64,000 nt of DNA from Salipiger bermudensis (GCF_020171625.1 NZ_JAIUZY010000003.1:248001-312000), one strand, 5' to 3'; numbered from the stretch's first letter, positions 26,796 to 37,290 are shown. Program-made: numbers and translations. Notes: generated by a model not told the origin, from the sequence alone.

Positions 26796-27651
26796 ACAGC
26801 CCCGCGGACATGATGATGCAGATCCCCAGCGTCGCCATCGGATTCGGCAGCTCCTGAAAGATCAGGAAGCCGAACAGCGTGGCGAAGGGCATCTCGAGAT
26901 ACTGCATCGGGGCAAGCGTCGCCCCGGGCGCGTAGCGCAAGGACCATGTCATCAGCAGATGCGCCACGGTGCCGAGCAGACCGATCGACAGCAGCAGCGC
27001 CCAGCCTTCGGCCGGCAGAGCCGCCCACTGGATCTCGGGGATGCGCCCGGCCGGCAGAAACACCAGCATCGGCGCGATCACCACGATTGCCATCAGGCCG
27101 GAAATCGCCTGCAACGAAACCGCATCGATATCGCGCGAGATCTGGCGCGTGGTGATCATGAAGAGCGAGAAATTCAGCGCCACGCCCAGCGGCAGCAGCG
27201 CCGGCCAGCCGACATCGCGGAACGCGGGCTGAACCACGAGAAGCGTGCCGGCAAAGCCCACGGCACAGGCCACGAGCCGGCGCCAGCCGACCTCTTCGCC
27301 CATGAAATAATGCCCGAGGATCAGCAGCATGAAGGGCATGACGAAGGCGATGGCGATGGCGTCGGCCAGCGGCAGGTAGCGCAGCGCGGTGACCATCATG
27401 CCGATGCCAAGGATATGCATGAGCGTGCGCAGGAACACGATGCCCGCCACCCGCCTGCGCATTCGGAAGCTGCGCCCCGTCAGCAGCATCAGCGGCACCA
27501 GAAGCAGGGCCTGAACCGCGAAGCGGAAGAACACCAGCTCGGCCAGCGGGACCGAGTCGGCGATGAGCTTTGCAACCGCGTCGGCCAACGGCGCGATGAT
27601 GCAGAAACCGAGCATCAGAACGATGCCGAGAAGGGGTTTATCCTGTGGCAT
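26710..27651 (-). CDS. EamA/DMT-superfamily membrane transporter
   Basis: A 313-residue inner-membrane protein with ten predicted hydrophobic segments arranged as two EamA halves (about 8-140 and 150-295). It has ELVFFRFAVQALLLVPLML and LRYLPLADAIAIAFVMPFM in the first half and APMQYLEMPFATLFGFLIF in the second. DMT exporters handle amino acids, nucleotides or other metabolites; the substrate cannot be assigned. The 3' end runs 86 bp into the convergent thiN. The position beside thiN does not by itself mean thiamine transport. Confidence 0.88.
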   Translation of the reverse strand: MPQDKPLLGIVLMLGFCIIAPLADAVAKLIADSVPLAELVFFRFAVQALLLVPLMLLTGRSFRMRRRVAGIVFLRTLMHILGIGMMVTALRYLPLADAIAIAFVMPFMLLILGHYFMGEEVGWRRLVACAVGFAGTLLVVQPAFRDVGWPALLPLGVALNFSLFMITTRQISRDIDAVSLQAISGLMAIVVIAPMLVFLPAGRIPEIQWAALPAEGWALLLSIGLLGTVAHLLMTWSLRYAPGATLAPMQYLEMPFATLFGFLIFQELPNPMATLGICIIMSAGLFILARERAIHRAQKAGLAPVPEVPAPAK

Positions 27652-27892
27652 GGCGGGACGGTAGCGAGCGACCGGCCTTCGGGCAATACACTACCTCAAA
27701 TATTTCTCTGATGCGTTAACTCAATCAAAAAGAGTGCGCGCCCCGGTCTCGTTCCGCCCCGCCGGTGCGCGGTCCGCTGTCGGGGCCCGTGGCGTCACCC
27801 GCGCCGCGGCCCGGACAGCCCATCTCGCGGGTTGCGCCCATCTGCGGCTTCCCCTACATAGCGCGCCAAGACCGCAGGCTTCGGGACCTTCC

Positions 27893-28270
27893 ATGCAGAA
27901 CGTCATTCTCATCGTCCATCTTCTTCTCGCGCTGTCGCTGATTGGCGCGGTGCTGCTGCAGCGCTCCGAAGGGGGCGGGCTCGGCATGGGCGGAGGCGGT
28001 GGCGCCATGAGCCAGCGCGCGGCCGCGACCGCGCTCGGCAAGGTGACCTGGATCCTGGCGATCGGCTTCATCGTGACGTCGATCACGCTCACGATCCTCG
28101 CCGCACAGGATGCCTCGGGCGTCTCGGTCATGGACCGTCTGGGCGGCTCGGCACCGGCTGCAGAGCAGAGCGAACCGGGCGATCTCGACACCGACGCGCT
28201 GCTGCCGCCGCCGTCGGCCTCCGACAGCGACTCGGCGCCCGACGCGCCGATGGTTCCGCGCGCAGACTAA
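27893..28270 (+). CDS. secG: preprotein translocase subunit SecG
   Basis: An auxiliary subunit of the SecYEG channel in the inner membrane. The 125-residue protein has two membrane helices (about 3-22 and 50-72) flanking the diagnostic LLQRSEGGGLGMGGGGG loop. The C-terminal ~50 residues are acidic and serine-rich (SASDSDSAPDAP), an extension common in alphaproteobacterial SecG. pyrG follows after 173 bp, which hold a nested hairpin and a pyrG promoter. The upstream gap 27652-27892 should contain the secG promoter; none stands out. Confidence 0.95.
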   Translation: MQNVILIVHLLLALSLIGAVLLQRSEGGGLGMGGGGGAMSQRAAATALGKVTWILAIGFIVTSITLTILAAQDASGVSVMDRLGGSAPAAEQSEPGDLDTDALLPPPSASDSDSAPDAPMVPRAD

Positions 28271-28299
28271 GGCCTTCCGGCCCAACCACCATAGATTGA

Positions 28300-28353
28300 G
28301 GGCTGCACCCTGAACCGCAACAGCATCTTGCGGTTCTCTGGACAGTGCAGCCC
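28300..28353. promoter_or_regulatory. nested double hairpin between secG and pyrG
   Basis: Outer stem GGGCTGCAC (28300-28308) pairs perfectly with GTGCAGCCC (28345-28353). Inner stem GAACCGCAA (28312-28320) pairs perfectly with TTGCGGTTC (28328-28336) around a 7-nt loop. There is no T-run after it, so it is not a standard terminator. The right outer arm lies in the spacer of the pyrG promoter, and the -35 box lies between the right-hand arms. Confidence 0.7.
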
Positions 28354-28367
28354 GAATCCTTTATATA
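28339..28367 (+). promoter_or_regulatory. sigma-70 type promoter of pyrG
   Basis: TGGACA (28339-28344, five of six bases of TTGACA) and TATATA (28362-28367) with exactly 17 bp between them. Transcription would start near 28374 and give a ~70-nt leader. The box overlaps the nested hairpin. Confidence 0.65.
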
Positions 28368-28443
28368 TGGACTCCCGTGATGCTGCGGTCCGAAAGGCCC
28401 GTGGGTGTCCACAATTCGAGGCAAATCACGGGGTCCTGCCACA

Positions 28444-30087
<1,644 letters not shown>

Positions 30088-30112
30088 GACCGCAGCGCAG
30101 CAATGACATGAC

Positions 30113-30142
30113 AAAGGCGCCGGATCTTCCGGCGCCTTTCGC
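30113..30142 (+). terminator. rho-independent terminator of pyrG
   Basis: A 12-bp perfect stem, AAAGGCGCCGGA (30113-30124) with TCCGGCGCCTTT (30128-30139), and a 3-nt loop. The T residues are within the stem and its edge, so it may work in both directions. Confidence 0.85.
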
Positions 30143-30150
30143 TTGAGGGG

Positions 30151-30357
30151 CTGTGGAGCGGGGTGCAGGTGGGCGCAGCTCTGTAGCGCGGCGGGTGCAG
30201 CTCTGTGGCGAAGCGCCTCCAACCCTGTAGGATGGCGCCTGCATCCCTTGGGGCGCAGGGAGCAACTCTCCTGCACGGTGCGTGTAGCAGCCCTGTAGCA
30301 CGGTACTTGCAGCGTTATGGCCCCGCGCGTGCGGACTTGTAGCGCGGCGCGTGCGAC
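30151..30357. repeat. degenerate short-repeat tract downstream of pyrG
   Basis: Six imperfect copies of a ~20-bp unit resembling CTGTAGCGCGGCG-GTGCAG begin at 30151, 30181, 30203, 30225, 30293 and 30338. Spacing is irregular. The 30143-30461 gap holds no gene. The tract may be a decayed minisatellite. Confidence 0.55.
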
Positions 30358-30461
30358 AGGCCCAAGACATCGCGGTTGATCGGTATCAAGGACGACCTCC
30401 CGGCCCCCGGCCTACGCTCCGTGCCAGGTCCAATCGCTCTCGCATTCACGGAGACAGCGCC

Positions 30462-30647
30462 ATGCTCAGACTTGCCGGGATCCTCTACGCCCTCATCGGC
30501 TCCACGCTGGCGGGCAGCGCCGTCGTCGCCGCGTTGGTGACCGGTCATGACACGCTGGTGCCAATCGTCGCCTGTGCCGCGGCAGGCGCCGTGCTCGGCG
30601 TCCCGGTGACCTGGCTGGTCGCCCGCAAGGTCTATTCCGAGAGCTGA
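30462..30647 (+). CDS. small membrane protein next to pyrG
   Basis: A 61-residue protein with two membrane helices (about 4-26 and 32-54: ILYALIGSTLAGSAVVAALV and VPIVACAAAGAVLGVPVTWLVA) and a basic C-terminus. I recall similar ~60-residue proteins beside pyrG in Rhodobacteraceae, sometimes misnamed CTP synthetase. It has no catalytic motif. GGAGAC precedes the ATG. The last 16 bp overlap the end of the convergent phosphatase gene. Function unknown. Confidence 0.75.
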   Translation: MLRLAGILYALIGSTLAGSAVVAALVTGHDTLVPIVACAAAGAVLGVPVTWLVARKVYSES

Positions 30648-31087
30648 TCCAGAAGCCCGCGGGCGGCGATCTCGATCAGGTCGAGCGTGCCGTCGAAATC
30701 ACGGGTGAAATACGGATCGGGCACCTCGCGCGCGCCGGTCGCGGCGGCGTAGTCGGTGAACAGACGCAGCTCCGCCCCACCCTCGCGCGGCCGCATCGCC
30801 TCGAGATTGGCGAAGTTGTCGTCATCCATGGCCACGATCAGGTCGAAGCGGTCGAAATCCGCCCGGGTCACCTGCCGGGCCCGCAGGCTTGACAGGTCAT
30901 AGCCGCGCGCGCGGGCTGCGGCTTGCATCGCCGCATAGGGCGGCTCGCCCAGATGCCACGACCCGGTGCCGGCGCTGTCGAGCTCCAGCGACATCCCGCG
31001 CTCTGCCGCCATCCGTCGCACCACGCCCTCTGCCGAGGGCGAGCGACAGATATTGCCGAGACAGACGAAGAGGATACTCTGGGTCAT
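30632..31087 (-). CDS. low-molecular-weight protein-tyrosine phosphatase
   Basis: A 151-residue cytosolic phosphatase. The P-loop VCLGNICRSPSAEG gives nucleophile Cys9 and Arg15, and VPDPYF supplies the general-acid aspartate. In bacteria this family reverses BY-kinase phosphorylation or acts in exopolysaccharide control, but no BY-kinase is nearby. The ATG at 31087 fits the family start (MTQSILFVCLGN). It is divergent from the sirtuin gene, 54 bp away, and convergent with the small membrane protein, overlapping by 16 bp. Confidence 0.92.
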   Translation of the reverse strand: MTQSILFVCLGNICRSPSAEGVVRRMAAERGMSLELDSAGTGSWHLGEPPYAAMQAAARARGYDLSSLRARQVTRADFDRFDLIVAMDDDNFANLEAMRPREGGAELRLFTDYAAATGAREVPDPYFTRDFDGTLDLIEIAARGLLDQLSE

Positions 31088-31141
31088 GAGGCGCGCTCCT
31101 TTTGCGCCGAAGCCTACCGTGGCAGCGAGGAAGGGAAAAGC

Positions 31142-31831
31142 ATGGCCGACAAGATCGTGATCCTCACCGGGGCCGGCATCTCGGCCGAAAGCGGCCTCGG
31201 CACCTTCCGCGACGAGGGCGGGCTCTGGGCGAAGCACCGCATCGAGGACGTGGCCACGCCAGAGGCCTTCGCCCGCGACCCCGCCCTAGTGCACGCGTTT
31301 TACAACGCTCGCCGCGTGCAGGCGGCGGCCGCGGTGCCGAACCCCGCCCACGAGGCTCTGGCCCGGTTGCAGCGCGACTGGCCCGGCGAGGTGGTGATCG
31401 TGACACAGAATGTCGACGGCCTGCACGAGAAGGCCGGGGCAAGCGCGCTCCACATGCACGGCGCGCTGTCAGGCGCGCTGTGCCACGCCTGCGGCCACCG
31501 CTGGACCGCCCCGCCAGAGATGTCGCCCGGTGAGCCCTGCCCGGCCTGCGCCGCCCCCACTGCCCGCCCCGACATCGTCTGGTTCGGCGAGATGCCCTAC
31601 CATATGGACGAAATCGAGGATCACCTGCTGGGCTGCGACCTCTTCGCCGCGATCGGCACCTCGGGGCAGGTCTACCCGGCGGCGGGCTTCGTGCAGGGCG
31701 CGGCCTATGCCGGCGCCCGCACCGTTGAGCTGAACCTTGCCGAAAGCGAAATCTCACGGGCCTTCGACGACCACCGCATCGGCCCCGCCAGCGAGGTGGT
31801 CCCGGCCTGGGTCTCGGAGTTGCTCGACTGA
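31142..31831 (+). CDS. cobB: NAD-dependent protein deacylase (sirtuin)
   Basis: A 229-residue class III sirtuin that removes acyl groups from lysines using NAD. It has GAGISAESGLGTFRDEGGLW, the NAD-binding TQNVDGLHEKAG, catalytic histidine in LHMHGAL, a zinc ribbon with CHAC and CPAC pairs, and FGEMPY. The FRDEGGLW type and the 229-residue length fit the CobB/SIRT5-like group. A strong AGGAAGGGA site precedes the ATG, so in-frame upstream sequence is not coding. Known targets include acetyl-CoA synthetase. Confidence 0.93.
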   Translation: MADKIVILTGAGISAESGLGTFRDEGGLWAKHRIEDVATPEAFARDPALVHAFYNARRVQAAAAVPNPAHEALARLQRDWPGEVVIVTQNVDGLHEKAGASALHMHGALSGALCHACGHRWTAPPEMSPGEPCPACAAPTARPDIVWFGEMPYHMDEIEDHLLGCDLFAAIGTSGQVYPAAGFVQGAAYAGARTVELNLAESEISRAFDDHRIGPASEVVPAWVSELLD

Positions 31832-31847
31832 GGCGCTGACACGCGAA

Positions 31848-31878
31848 AGCCGCGCCCGGGTCTGTCCCGGACGCGGCT
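31848..31878. terminator. bidirectional terminator-like hairpin
   Basis: AGCCGCG and CCGGG pair with CCCGG and CGCGGCT around a TCTGT loop, with one mismatch. It lies between the convergent cobB and copper chaperone genes and lacks a long T-run on either side. Confidence 0.6.
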
Positions 31879-31908
31879 CCATTCACCACCGAGGCTGCGC
31901 CCGGTCGC

Positions 31909-32466
31909 TTACTTGTTCATGTCGCCGTGGCCGGCGTGGCCCGAATGGTCGTCATGGCCGTCATGATCGCCATGCCCGTCGTGCTCGCCATGCTCGCCAT
32001 GCCCGTCGTGCTCGCCATGATCGTCGCCATGGGTTGGCTGTCGCTCGAGATCCACCGGGATCTCGACCTCCATGTCGCCGGCTTTCTCGAAGGTCAGGGT
32101 GACAGTAACAGTGTCATCCTGCTCGAAGGGGCCGTTGAGCCCCATGAACATCACGTGGTCGCCGCCGCGCGCCAGAGCGTGCGCGCCGTTGGCGGGGATG
32201 ACGAAGCCGTCCTCGACCTCCCGCATCTTCATCACGCCGTTTTCGCCGGCCTCGTGGGTGTGCAGCTCGACCTTCTGCGCCGCGTCCGAGGCCACCGAGA
32301 CGAGGCGGTCGTCGCTGTCGCCGGTGTTCTCGATCACCATGAAGGCGGCGCCGGTCTTGGCGGCGGCCCCGGCGCTGCGGGCATAGGCGTCGTGCACGGC
32401 GATGTCGGCGAGGGCGGGCGTCGAAAGGGCCAGCGCAGCGGCGCCGGCGAGAATCAGGGATTTCAT
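31909..32466 (-). CDS. periplasmic copper chaperone PCu(A)C with histidine-rich tail
   Basis: A 185-residue protein with a signal peptide (MKSLILAGAAALALSTPALA) and a PCu(A)C cupredoxin-like domain. The Cu(I) ligands fit the H-(x10)-M-(x21)-H-x-M pattern: HTHEAGENGVMKM, then GGDHVMFM. This family delivers copper to the CuA site of cytochrome oxidase. The last ~35 residues are almost only His, Asp, Gly and Glu (for example HGEHDGHGEHGEHDGHG), an extra metal-binding tail that may store copper or zinc. The next gene upstream may be a partner. No cytochrome oxidase gene is nearby. Confidence 0.9.
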   Translation of the reverse strand: MKSLILAGAAALALSTPALADIAVHDAYARSAGAAAKTGAAFMVIENTGDSDDRLVSVASDAAQKVELHTHEAGENGVMKMREVEDGFVIPANGAHALARGGDHVMFMGLNGPFEQDDTVTVTLTFEKAGDMEVEIPVDLERQPTHGDDHGEHDGHGEHGEHDGHGDHDGHDDHSGHAGHGDMNK

Positions 32467-32515
32467 GATGTCTGTCCTGTGATCTGTGTGGGTCTGTCGG
32501 TCGGGTCCTGCGTCG

Positions 32516-32866
32516 TCAGACCGGCACCGGCGGCCCCCGCGCCTGCGCGCCGGGGACAGGACGCCCCTGCCCGCGCATCACCGCCACGCTCTGCGACAGC
32601 GGCACCCAGTTCAGCAAACGCGAAGGCGGCTCCCATGCGCCGCCGGCAGAGAGGAATAGCGTGAGAAGGCCGTCGGGGCAGACATGGCTCTGCGCCACCG
32701 GGGTGCCCTCAGAATCGACCATCACCGTGGTCAGGCCGAGCCCGGTACAGATCACCATCTGTCCGGCTGGCTGCGGCTGGCCGCGCGCATAGGCCATCTG
32801 CGCCCCGGTCAGCGCCACCGCCAGAGCCAGCAAAACCGCAATCAGTGGATATCTTTTCCGAACCAT
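32516..32866 (-). CDS. small exported protein upstream of the copper chaperone
   Basis: A 116-residue protein with an N-terminal signal or anchor (KRYPLIAVLLALAVALTGAQMAYA). The mature part has two cysteines (VICTGLGLTTVMVD and HVCPDGLL), reminiscent of DUF2946-like proteins found beside copper genes. I cannot assign it firmly. The ATG before KRYPL was chosen as a basic n-region follows; an in-frame ATG 36 bp earlier is possible, and neither has a clear ribosome site. It precedes the PCu(A)C gene by 49 bp on the same strand, so a shared role in copper handling is plausible. Confidence 0.65.
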   Translation of the reverse strand: MVRKRYPLIAVLLALAVALTGAQMAYARGQPQPAGQMVICTGLGLTTVMVDSEGTPVAQSHVCPDGLLTLFLSAGGAWEPPSRLLNWVPLSQSVAVMRGQGRPVPGAQARGPPVPV

Positions 32867-32903
32867 CGCCGAAGGTTTAGGCAACGCGGCACAAATTGTC
32901 ATG

Positions 32904-32946
32904 TGACAAAAGGAAACAGCCCCGATGCAGCTTGCATCGGGGCTGT
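32904..32946 (-). terminator. rho-independent terminator of rpmB
   Basis: A perfect 14-bp stem, ACAGCCCCGATGCA (32916-32929) with TGCATCGGGGCTGT (32933-32946), and a 3-nt loop. On the minus strand it is followed by a T-rich stretch (TTCCTTTTGT). It lies just past the rpmB stop. Confidence 0.9.
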
Positions 32947-32971
32947 GGATGATTCTGTGGAATCAAATGGC

Positions 32972-33262
32972 TCAGGCCTGCGCTGCGCGGGCCTTTGCGA
33001 TCTCTTTCTTCACCTTCAGCGCGGCTGCGCTGAGCTCGGCGTCCTTGGCCTTGTCCAGGAACTTGTCCAGGCCGCCGCGGTGGTCGACCGAGCGCAGGGC
33101 CGAAGCCGAGATGCGCAGCTTCACGCCGCGACCCAGGGTCTCGGACTGCAGCGTCACATCGTTCAGGTTCGGCAGGAAGCGCCGCTTGGTCTTGTTGTTG
33201 GCGTGGCTAACATTGTGACCCGTCATCGGGCCTTTGCCGGTCAGTTCGCATACGCGCGACAT
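32972..33262 (-). CDS. rpmB: 50S ribosomal protein bL28
   Basis: A 96-residue basic ribosomal protein with the family opening [20 protein letters not shown] and KRRFLPNL. It is slightly longer than the E. coli protein because of a C-terminal Lys/Ala-rich helix, as usual in alphaproteobacteria. The ATG chosen directly starts this motif. It is monocistronic, with a strong terminator. The 258-bp region upstream (33263-33520) shows no gene and should contain its promoter. Confidence 0.97.
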   Translation of the reverse strand: MSRVCELTGKGPMTGHNVSHANNKTKRRFLPNLNDVTLQSETLGRGVKLRISASALRSVDHRGGLDKFLDKAKDAELSAAALKVKKEIAKARAAQA

Positions 33263-33520
33263 GGGTCCATCCTCATCGTCTCGGGGCTTCGGACCGGTGA
33301 GAGGCAGCGCCTGCCGATCGTTCGCCAATATGAAAGGGCGCCGCCAGGGGCGCCCGGAATCTGGTCGGGCTTCTCTAGCTCCAAGCCCCTCGCGCGTCAA
33401 CCCCTTCCCCCGGGCTTTGCCGAAACCCGTGAAACCGCTTGTTTCACGCCGCTATGGCGCCGTTCGCCGAGCCCCCGGGCCCGGCGTTCGAGGCGACGGC
33501 GGCCCCCTGCCCGAATCCCC

Positions 33521-34510
33521 TCAGACCTGCGCCACCTCGCCGAGATAGGTCTCGAGCAGCTCCTCCGCCGCGGCGGCCGCGCTGATCTCGCCGGCTTCGA
33601 CCTGATGCGCCAGGGCCGCCATCGCGCCTTTGACGGGCTCGCGCCGGAGCCGCGCCAGCAGGCCCTCGCGCACCTCCGCCTCGAACCAGTAGCGCGCCTG
33701 CCCCGCCCGGCGGGCCTCGAAATGCCCGACCTCGCGACGCCACCGGGTGAGCGTGGTCACCTCGTCCCACGCCCGGTCGAGCCCGTTCTCCTCCACCGCC
33801 GAGACCGTCAGCGCCTTGGGGAAGCCCTCAGGGTCCTGCACCCGCTTGCGCAGCAGCCGCAGCGCGCCCGCGTAGTCGGCGCAGGTCCGCGTCGCGGTGG
33901 CCTTGAGATCGCCGTCGGCTTTGTTGATCAGGATGATGTCGGCGGTCTCCATGATGCCGCGCTTCACCCCCTGCAGCTCGTCGCCGCCTGCGGGCGCCAG
34001 CAGCAGCAGGAACAGGTCCGACATCTCGGCCACGACGGTCTCCGACTGGCCCACCCCCACGGTCTCGATCAGGATCACGTCGAAGCCCGCCGCCTCGCAG
34101 AGATCGATCGCCTCGCGGGTGCGCCGCGCCACGCCGCCCAGATGCGATTGCGCCGGCGAAGGCCGGATGAAGGCGTTGGGATCGCGCGACAGCCGCTCCA
34201 TCCGGGTCTTGTCGCCGAGGATCGAGCCGCCCGAGCGCGCCGAGGACGGGTCCACCGCCAGCACCGCCACTTTCAGCCCCTGCGCGGTGAGCATCCTGCC
34301 GAAGGCCTCGATGAAGGTCGACTTGCCGACACCGGGCGTGCCCGAAAGCCCGACCCGCAGCGCGACGTTGTCGTGGCCGTGCAGCCGCTCGATCAGCGCC
34401 CGCGCCGCGACGCGATGATCGGCCCGCCCGCTTTCCACGAGCGTGATCGCCCGGGCCAGCGCCCGGCGCTCGCCTTGCAGGATGCGCGCTGCCAGATCCT
34501 CGATATCCAT
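33521..34510 (-). CDS. meaB: methylmalonyl-CoA mutase-associated G3E GTPase
   Basis: A 329-residue P-loop GTPase of the MeaB/ArgK group. It has [52 protein letters not shown] and the base-specificity motif NKADG. By family knowledge it protects B12-dependent methylmalonyl-CoA or ethylmalonyl-CoA mutases and helps load cofactor. No mutase gene is in this window. The ATG starts [10 protein letters not shown]. It is divergent from hrpB, with a partial repeat element between. ArgK-kinase annotation should be avoided. Confidence 0.94.
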   Translation of the reverse strand: MDIEDLAARILQGERRALARAITLVESGRADHRVAARALIERLHGHDNVALRVGLSGTPGVGKSTFIEAFGRMLTAQGLKVAVLAVDPSSARSGGSILGDKTRMERLSRDPNAFIRPSPAQSHLGGVARRTREAIDLCEAAGFDVILIETVGVGQSETVVAEMSDLFLLLLAPAGGDELQGVKRGIMETADIILINKADGDLKATATRTCADYAGALRLLRKRVQDPEGFPKALTVSAVEENGLDRAWDEVTTLTRWRREVGHFEARRAGQARYWFEAEVREGLLARLRREPVKGAMAALAHQVEAGEISAAAAAEELLETYLGEVAQV

Positions 34511-34601
34511 GCCTCTGCCCTCTTCTCTGCCGCCTCCGACCTGACCCGCAAGCCGCGCCGATGTCCAGCCCCGGACCGCATCGCCACCGGGCACGAGCCC
34601 G

Positions 34602-34670
34602 CCTCTTCTCTGGTTTCCAAATACCTCGGGGGAGTCCGCGCCCCGCGCGGACGGGGGCAGCGCCCCCTCA
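34602..34670. repeat. intergenic repeat element, partial copy
   Basis: The right half of the family element: TCTTCTCTGGTTTCCAAATA, CTCGGGGG, a GCGC-rich palindrome and GGGGGCAGCGCCCCC. It lies between the divergent meaB and hrpB genes, so here it cannot serve only as a terminator. Confidence 0.65.
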
Positions 34671-34732
34671 TCCCCCCGTCCCGCACGCGCGCCCCCTCGA
34701 CGCCGCCCGCACACTCCCGCATAACCCCCTCC

Positions 34733-37177
34733 ATGACCCGCCTGCCCATCGACGACGCCCTGCCCGAGCTTCTCACCGCCCTCCGTGCCGAGGGCCGCGC
34801 CGTGCTGCAGGCGCCGCCCGGCGCCGGCAAGACCACCCGCGTGCCGCTTGCCATGCTCGAGGCGGGGCTGACCGAACAGACGATCCTGATGCTCGAGCCG
34901 CGCCGGTTGGCCGCGCGCGCCAGCGCCGCGCGCATGGCCGACACGCTGAGCGAGGCGCCGGGCGAGACCGTGGGCTACCGCATCCGCGGCGAGGCCAAGG
35001 TCTCGAAGACCACCCGCATCGAAGTGGTGACCGAAGGCATCCTCACCCGGATGCTGCAATCCGACCCCGCGCTTTCGGGCATCGGCGCGGTGATCTTCGA
35101 CGAATTCCACGAGCGCTCGCTCAACGCCGATCTCGGCCTCGCCCTCTGCCTCGAGGTGGCCGGCGCCCTGCGCGACGACCTGATCCTGCTCGCCATGTCC
35201 GCCACGCTCGACGCGGGCCCGGTGGCCGAACTCATGCAGGCCCCGGTCGTCACCTCCGAGGGCCGCGCCTTCCCGGTCGAGACCCGCTGGCTCGAGGCGC
35301 CCCTGCAAAAGCAGCGCCGCTTCGAGGAGAGCGTGGCCGACCTGATCGTGCAGGCCGCGCGCGAGACCGAAGGCGGCATCCTCGCCTTCCTCCCCGGCGA
35401 GGGCGAGATCCGCCGCACCGAGGCGAAGCTCAGGGGCCGCCTGCCCGGTGACGTGACGGTGCGCCCGCTCTTCGGCGCCATGGCCTTCGCCGACCAGCGC
35501 GCCGCCATCCGCCCCGAGACCAAGGGCCGCAAGCTGGTGCTCGCCACCGCGATCGCCGAGACCTCGCTGACCATCGAGGACATCCGCGTGGTGGTCGATG
35601 GCGGGCGCGCCCGGCGGGCCCGCTTCGATCCGGGCGCGGGCATGGCGCGGCTGGTGACCGAGCGCGTCACCCGCGCCGAGGCCACCCAGCGCGCCGGCCG
35701 CGCCGGCCGCGTGGCCGAGGGCGTGGCCTACCGTCTCTGGACGAAGGGCGAGGAAGGCGCGCTGCAGGCCTACCCGCCCGCGGAGATCGAGACCGCCGAT
35801 CTGGCCGGGCTGGCGCTGGAGCTGGCGCTCTGGGGCGCCACGCCCGACGACCTGCCCTTCCTCAGCCCGCCCAATCCCGGGGCCTATGCCGAGGCGCAGG
35901 CGCTTTTGCAGATGCTGGGCGCGCTCGACGACCAGCGCCGCATCACCGAGCACGGCAAGGCGCTGGCCGCGGTGCCGCTGCATCCACGCCTTGGCCACAT
36001 GCTGACGCTGGCCGGACCGGAGGCCGCCCCGCTCGCGGCGCTGCTGGCCGAGCGCGACCCGCTCACCGGCGCGCCCACCGATCTCATCCTGCGGCTCGAA
36101 GCGCTGCGCGATCCCAAACGCTTCGAGGCGAGCCGGCCTTACGGCCTCAACCGCGCCGCGCTCGAGCGCATCCGCGCCGATGCGAAACGGCTTCAGGCGC
36201 GCACGAAGGGCGCGCGGCAGGAGGCGATGAGCCCCGCCGCCATGGCCGCGCTGGCCTATCCCGACCGCATCGGCCTGCGCCGCAAGGGCGACGCGCCGCG
36301 CTTCCAGCTGTCGGGCGGCAAGGGCGCGGTGCTCGATCCCGCCGACCCGCTGGCCGCGGCCCGGCTCATCGTGGTCACCGACACCGACGGCAACCCGCGC
36401 GAGGCCCGCATCCGGCAGGCCACGCAGATCACCGAAAGCGAGCTCCACGCGCTGTTCCCGGACCAGATCCGCTGGCACGATCTGTGCGAGTGGTCGAAGC
36501 GCGAGCGCCGCGTTCTGACGCGCCAGCAGGAACGTCTCGGCGCCATCGCGCTCGACGACCGGCTCTGGAAAAACGCCCCGTCCGAGGCGGTGGCCCGCGC
36601 CATGCTCGAGGGGGTGCGCGAGCTGGGTCTGGCGCTCTCGGACGCGTCGCGCCGGTTCTGCGCCCGCGTGGCCATCGGGCGCGAGGGCGGGCTCGATCTG
36701 CCCGACATGTCGGAGCCCGCGCTGATGGAGACGCTGGAGGACTGGCTGCTGCCCTATCTCGCGGGCGTCAGGAGCGCCGAGGACTGGAAACGCTTCGACG
36801 CGCTGCCGGCGCTGCGCGCGCGGCTCGACTGGGGCCAGATGCAGGCGCTCGACGCGTCGGTGCCGGGCAAGTTCACCACGCCTCTGGGGCGCGAGATCCC
36901 CATCGACTATTCCGGCGATCACCCCGAGATCGCCCTGCGCCTGCAGGAGATGTTCGGCCAGCGCAGCCACCCCATTGTGGGCCGGCGTCCGCTGCGGGTC
37001 ACGCTGCTCTCGCCCGCGCGCCGTCCGGTGCAGACCACCATGGACCTGCCCGGCTTCTGGGACGGCTCCTATGCGGATGTGCGCAAGGACATGAAGGCGC
37101 AGTATCCCAGGCACCCCTGGCCCGAAGACCCGCGCCAGGCCGACCCGACCCTGCGCGCCAAGCCGCGGGGGCAGTGA
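34733..37177 (+). CDS. hrpB: ATP-dependent helicase HrpB
   Basis: An 814-residue DExH-box helicase. The RecA1 domain has [12 protein letters not shown] (motif I), [10 protein letters not shown] (Ia), the DEFHER variant of DEAH (II) and MSATLD (III). RecA2 has [14 protein letters not shown] and QRAGRAGR (VI), followed by the HA2-like and HrpB_C domains. By homology it acts on RNA; its physiological role is poorly known. The ATG begins [14 protein letters not shown]. The downstream gap carries a repeat element with a long inverted repeat that probably terminates it against convergent argF. Confidence 0.94.
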   Translation: MTRLPIDDALPELLTALRAEGRAVLQAPPGAGKTTRVPLAMLEAGLTEQTILMLEPRRLAARASAARMADTLSEAPGETVGYRIRGEAKVSKTTRIEVVTEGILTRMLQSDPALSGIGAVIFDEFHERSLNADLGLALCLEVAGALRDDLILLAMSATLDAGPVAELMQAPVVTSEGRAFPVETRWLEAPLQKQRRFEESVADLIVQAARETEGGILAFLPGEGEIRRTEAKLRGRLPGDVTVRPLFGAMAFADQRAAIRPETKGRKLVLATAIAETSLTIEDIRVVVDGGRARRARFDPGAGMARLVTERVTRAEATQRAGRAGRVAEGVAYRLWTKGEEGALQAYPPAEIETADLAGLALELALWGATPDDLPFLSPPNPGAYAEAQALLQMLGALDDQRRITEHGKALAAVPLHPRLGHMLTLAGPEAAPLAALLAERDPLTGAPTDLILRLEALRDPKRFEASRPYGLNRAALERIRADAKRLQARTKGARQEAMSPAAMAALAYPDRIGLRRKGDAPRFQLSGGKGAVLDPADPLAAARLIVVTDTDGNPREARIRQATQITESELHALFPDQIRWHDLCEWSKRERRVLTRQQERLGAIALDDRLWKNAPSEAVARAMLEGVRELGLALSDASRRFCARVAIGREGGLDLPDMSEPALMETLEDWLLPYLAGVRSAEDWKRFDALPALRARLDWGQMQALDASVPGKFTTPLGREIPIDYSGDHPEIALRLQEMFGQRSHPIVGRRPLRVTLLSPARRPVQTTMDLPGFWDGSYADVRKDMKAQYPRHPWPEDPRQADPTLRAKPRGQ

Positions 37178-37290
37178 GGGGCGCTGCCCCTCTTGGCCCT
37201 GCGGGCCAATTCACCCCGAGGTATTTTTGAACCAAAGAAGACCCGGGCCCACCACGCGGCCGGCCCGGGTCTTCTCTACGTTCCAAATAC
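37178..37290. repeat. intergenic repeat element with 14-bp inverted repeat
   Basis: The family blocks occur in inverted order: GGGGCGCTGCCCC, CCGAGGTATTT and AGAAG, then CTTCT and AAATA. A perfect 14-bp pair, AGAAGACCCGGGCC (37236-37249) with GGCCCGGGTCTTCT (37262-37275), forms the core. It lies between the convergent hrpB and argF genes and probably ends both transcripts. Confidence 0.7.

Noticed and set aside
33521-37114. A 1197-codon minus-strand frame running from hrpB antisense into meaB
   Set aside because: Family similarity and a proper start begin at 34510. Upstream residues are His/Gly/Arg-rich shadow of hrpB.
32684-37177. A continuous 1497-codon frame on the plus strand spanning rpmB, meaB and hrpB
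   Set aside because: Only the part from 34733 encodes a recognisable protein. The rest is antisense to rpmB and meaB and open only because of high GC.
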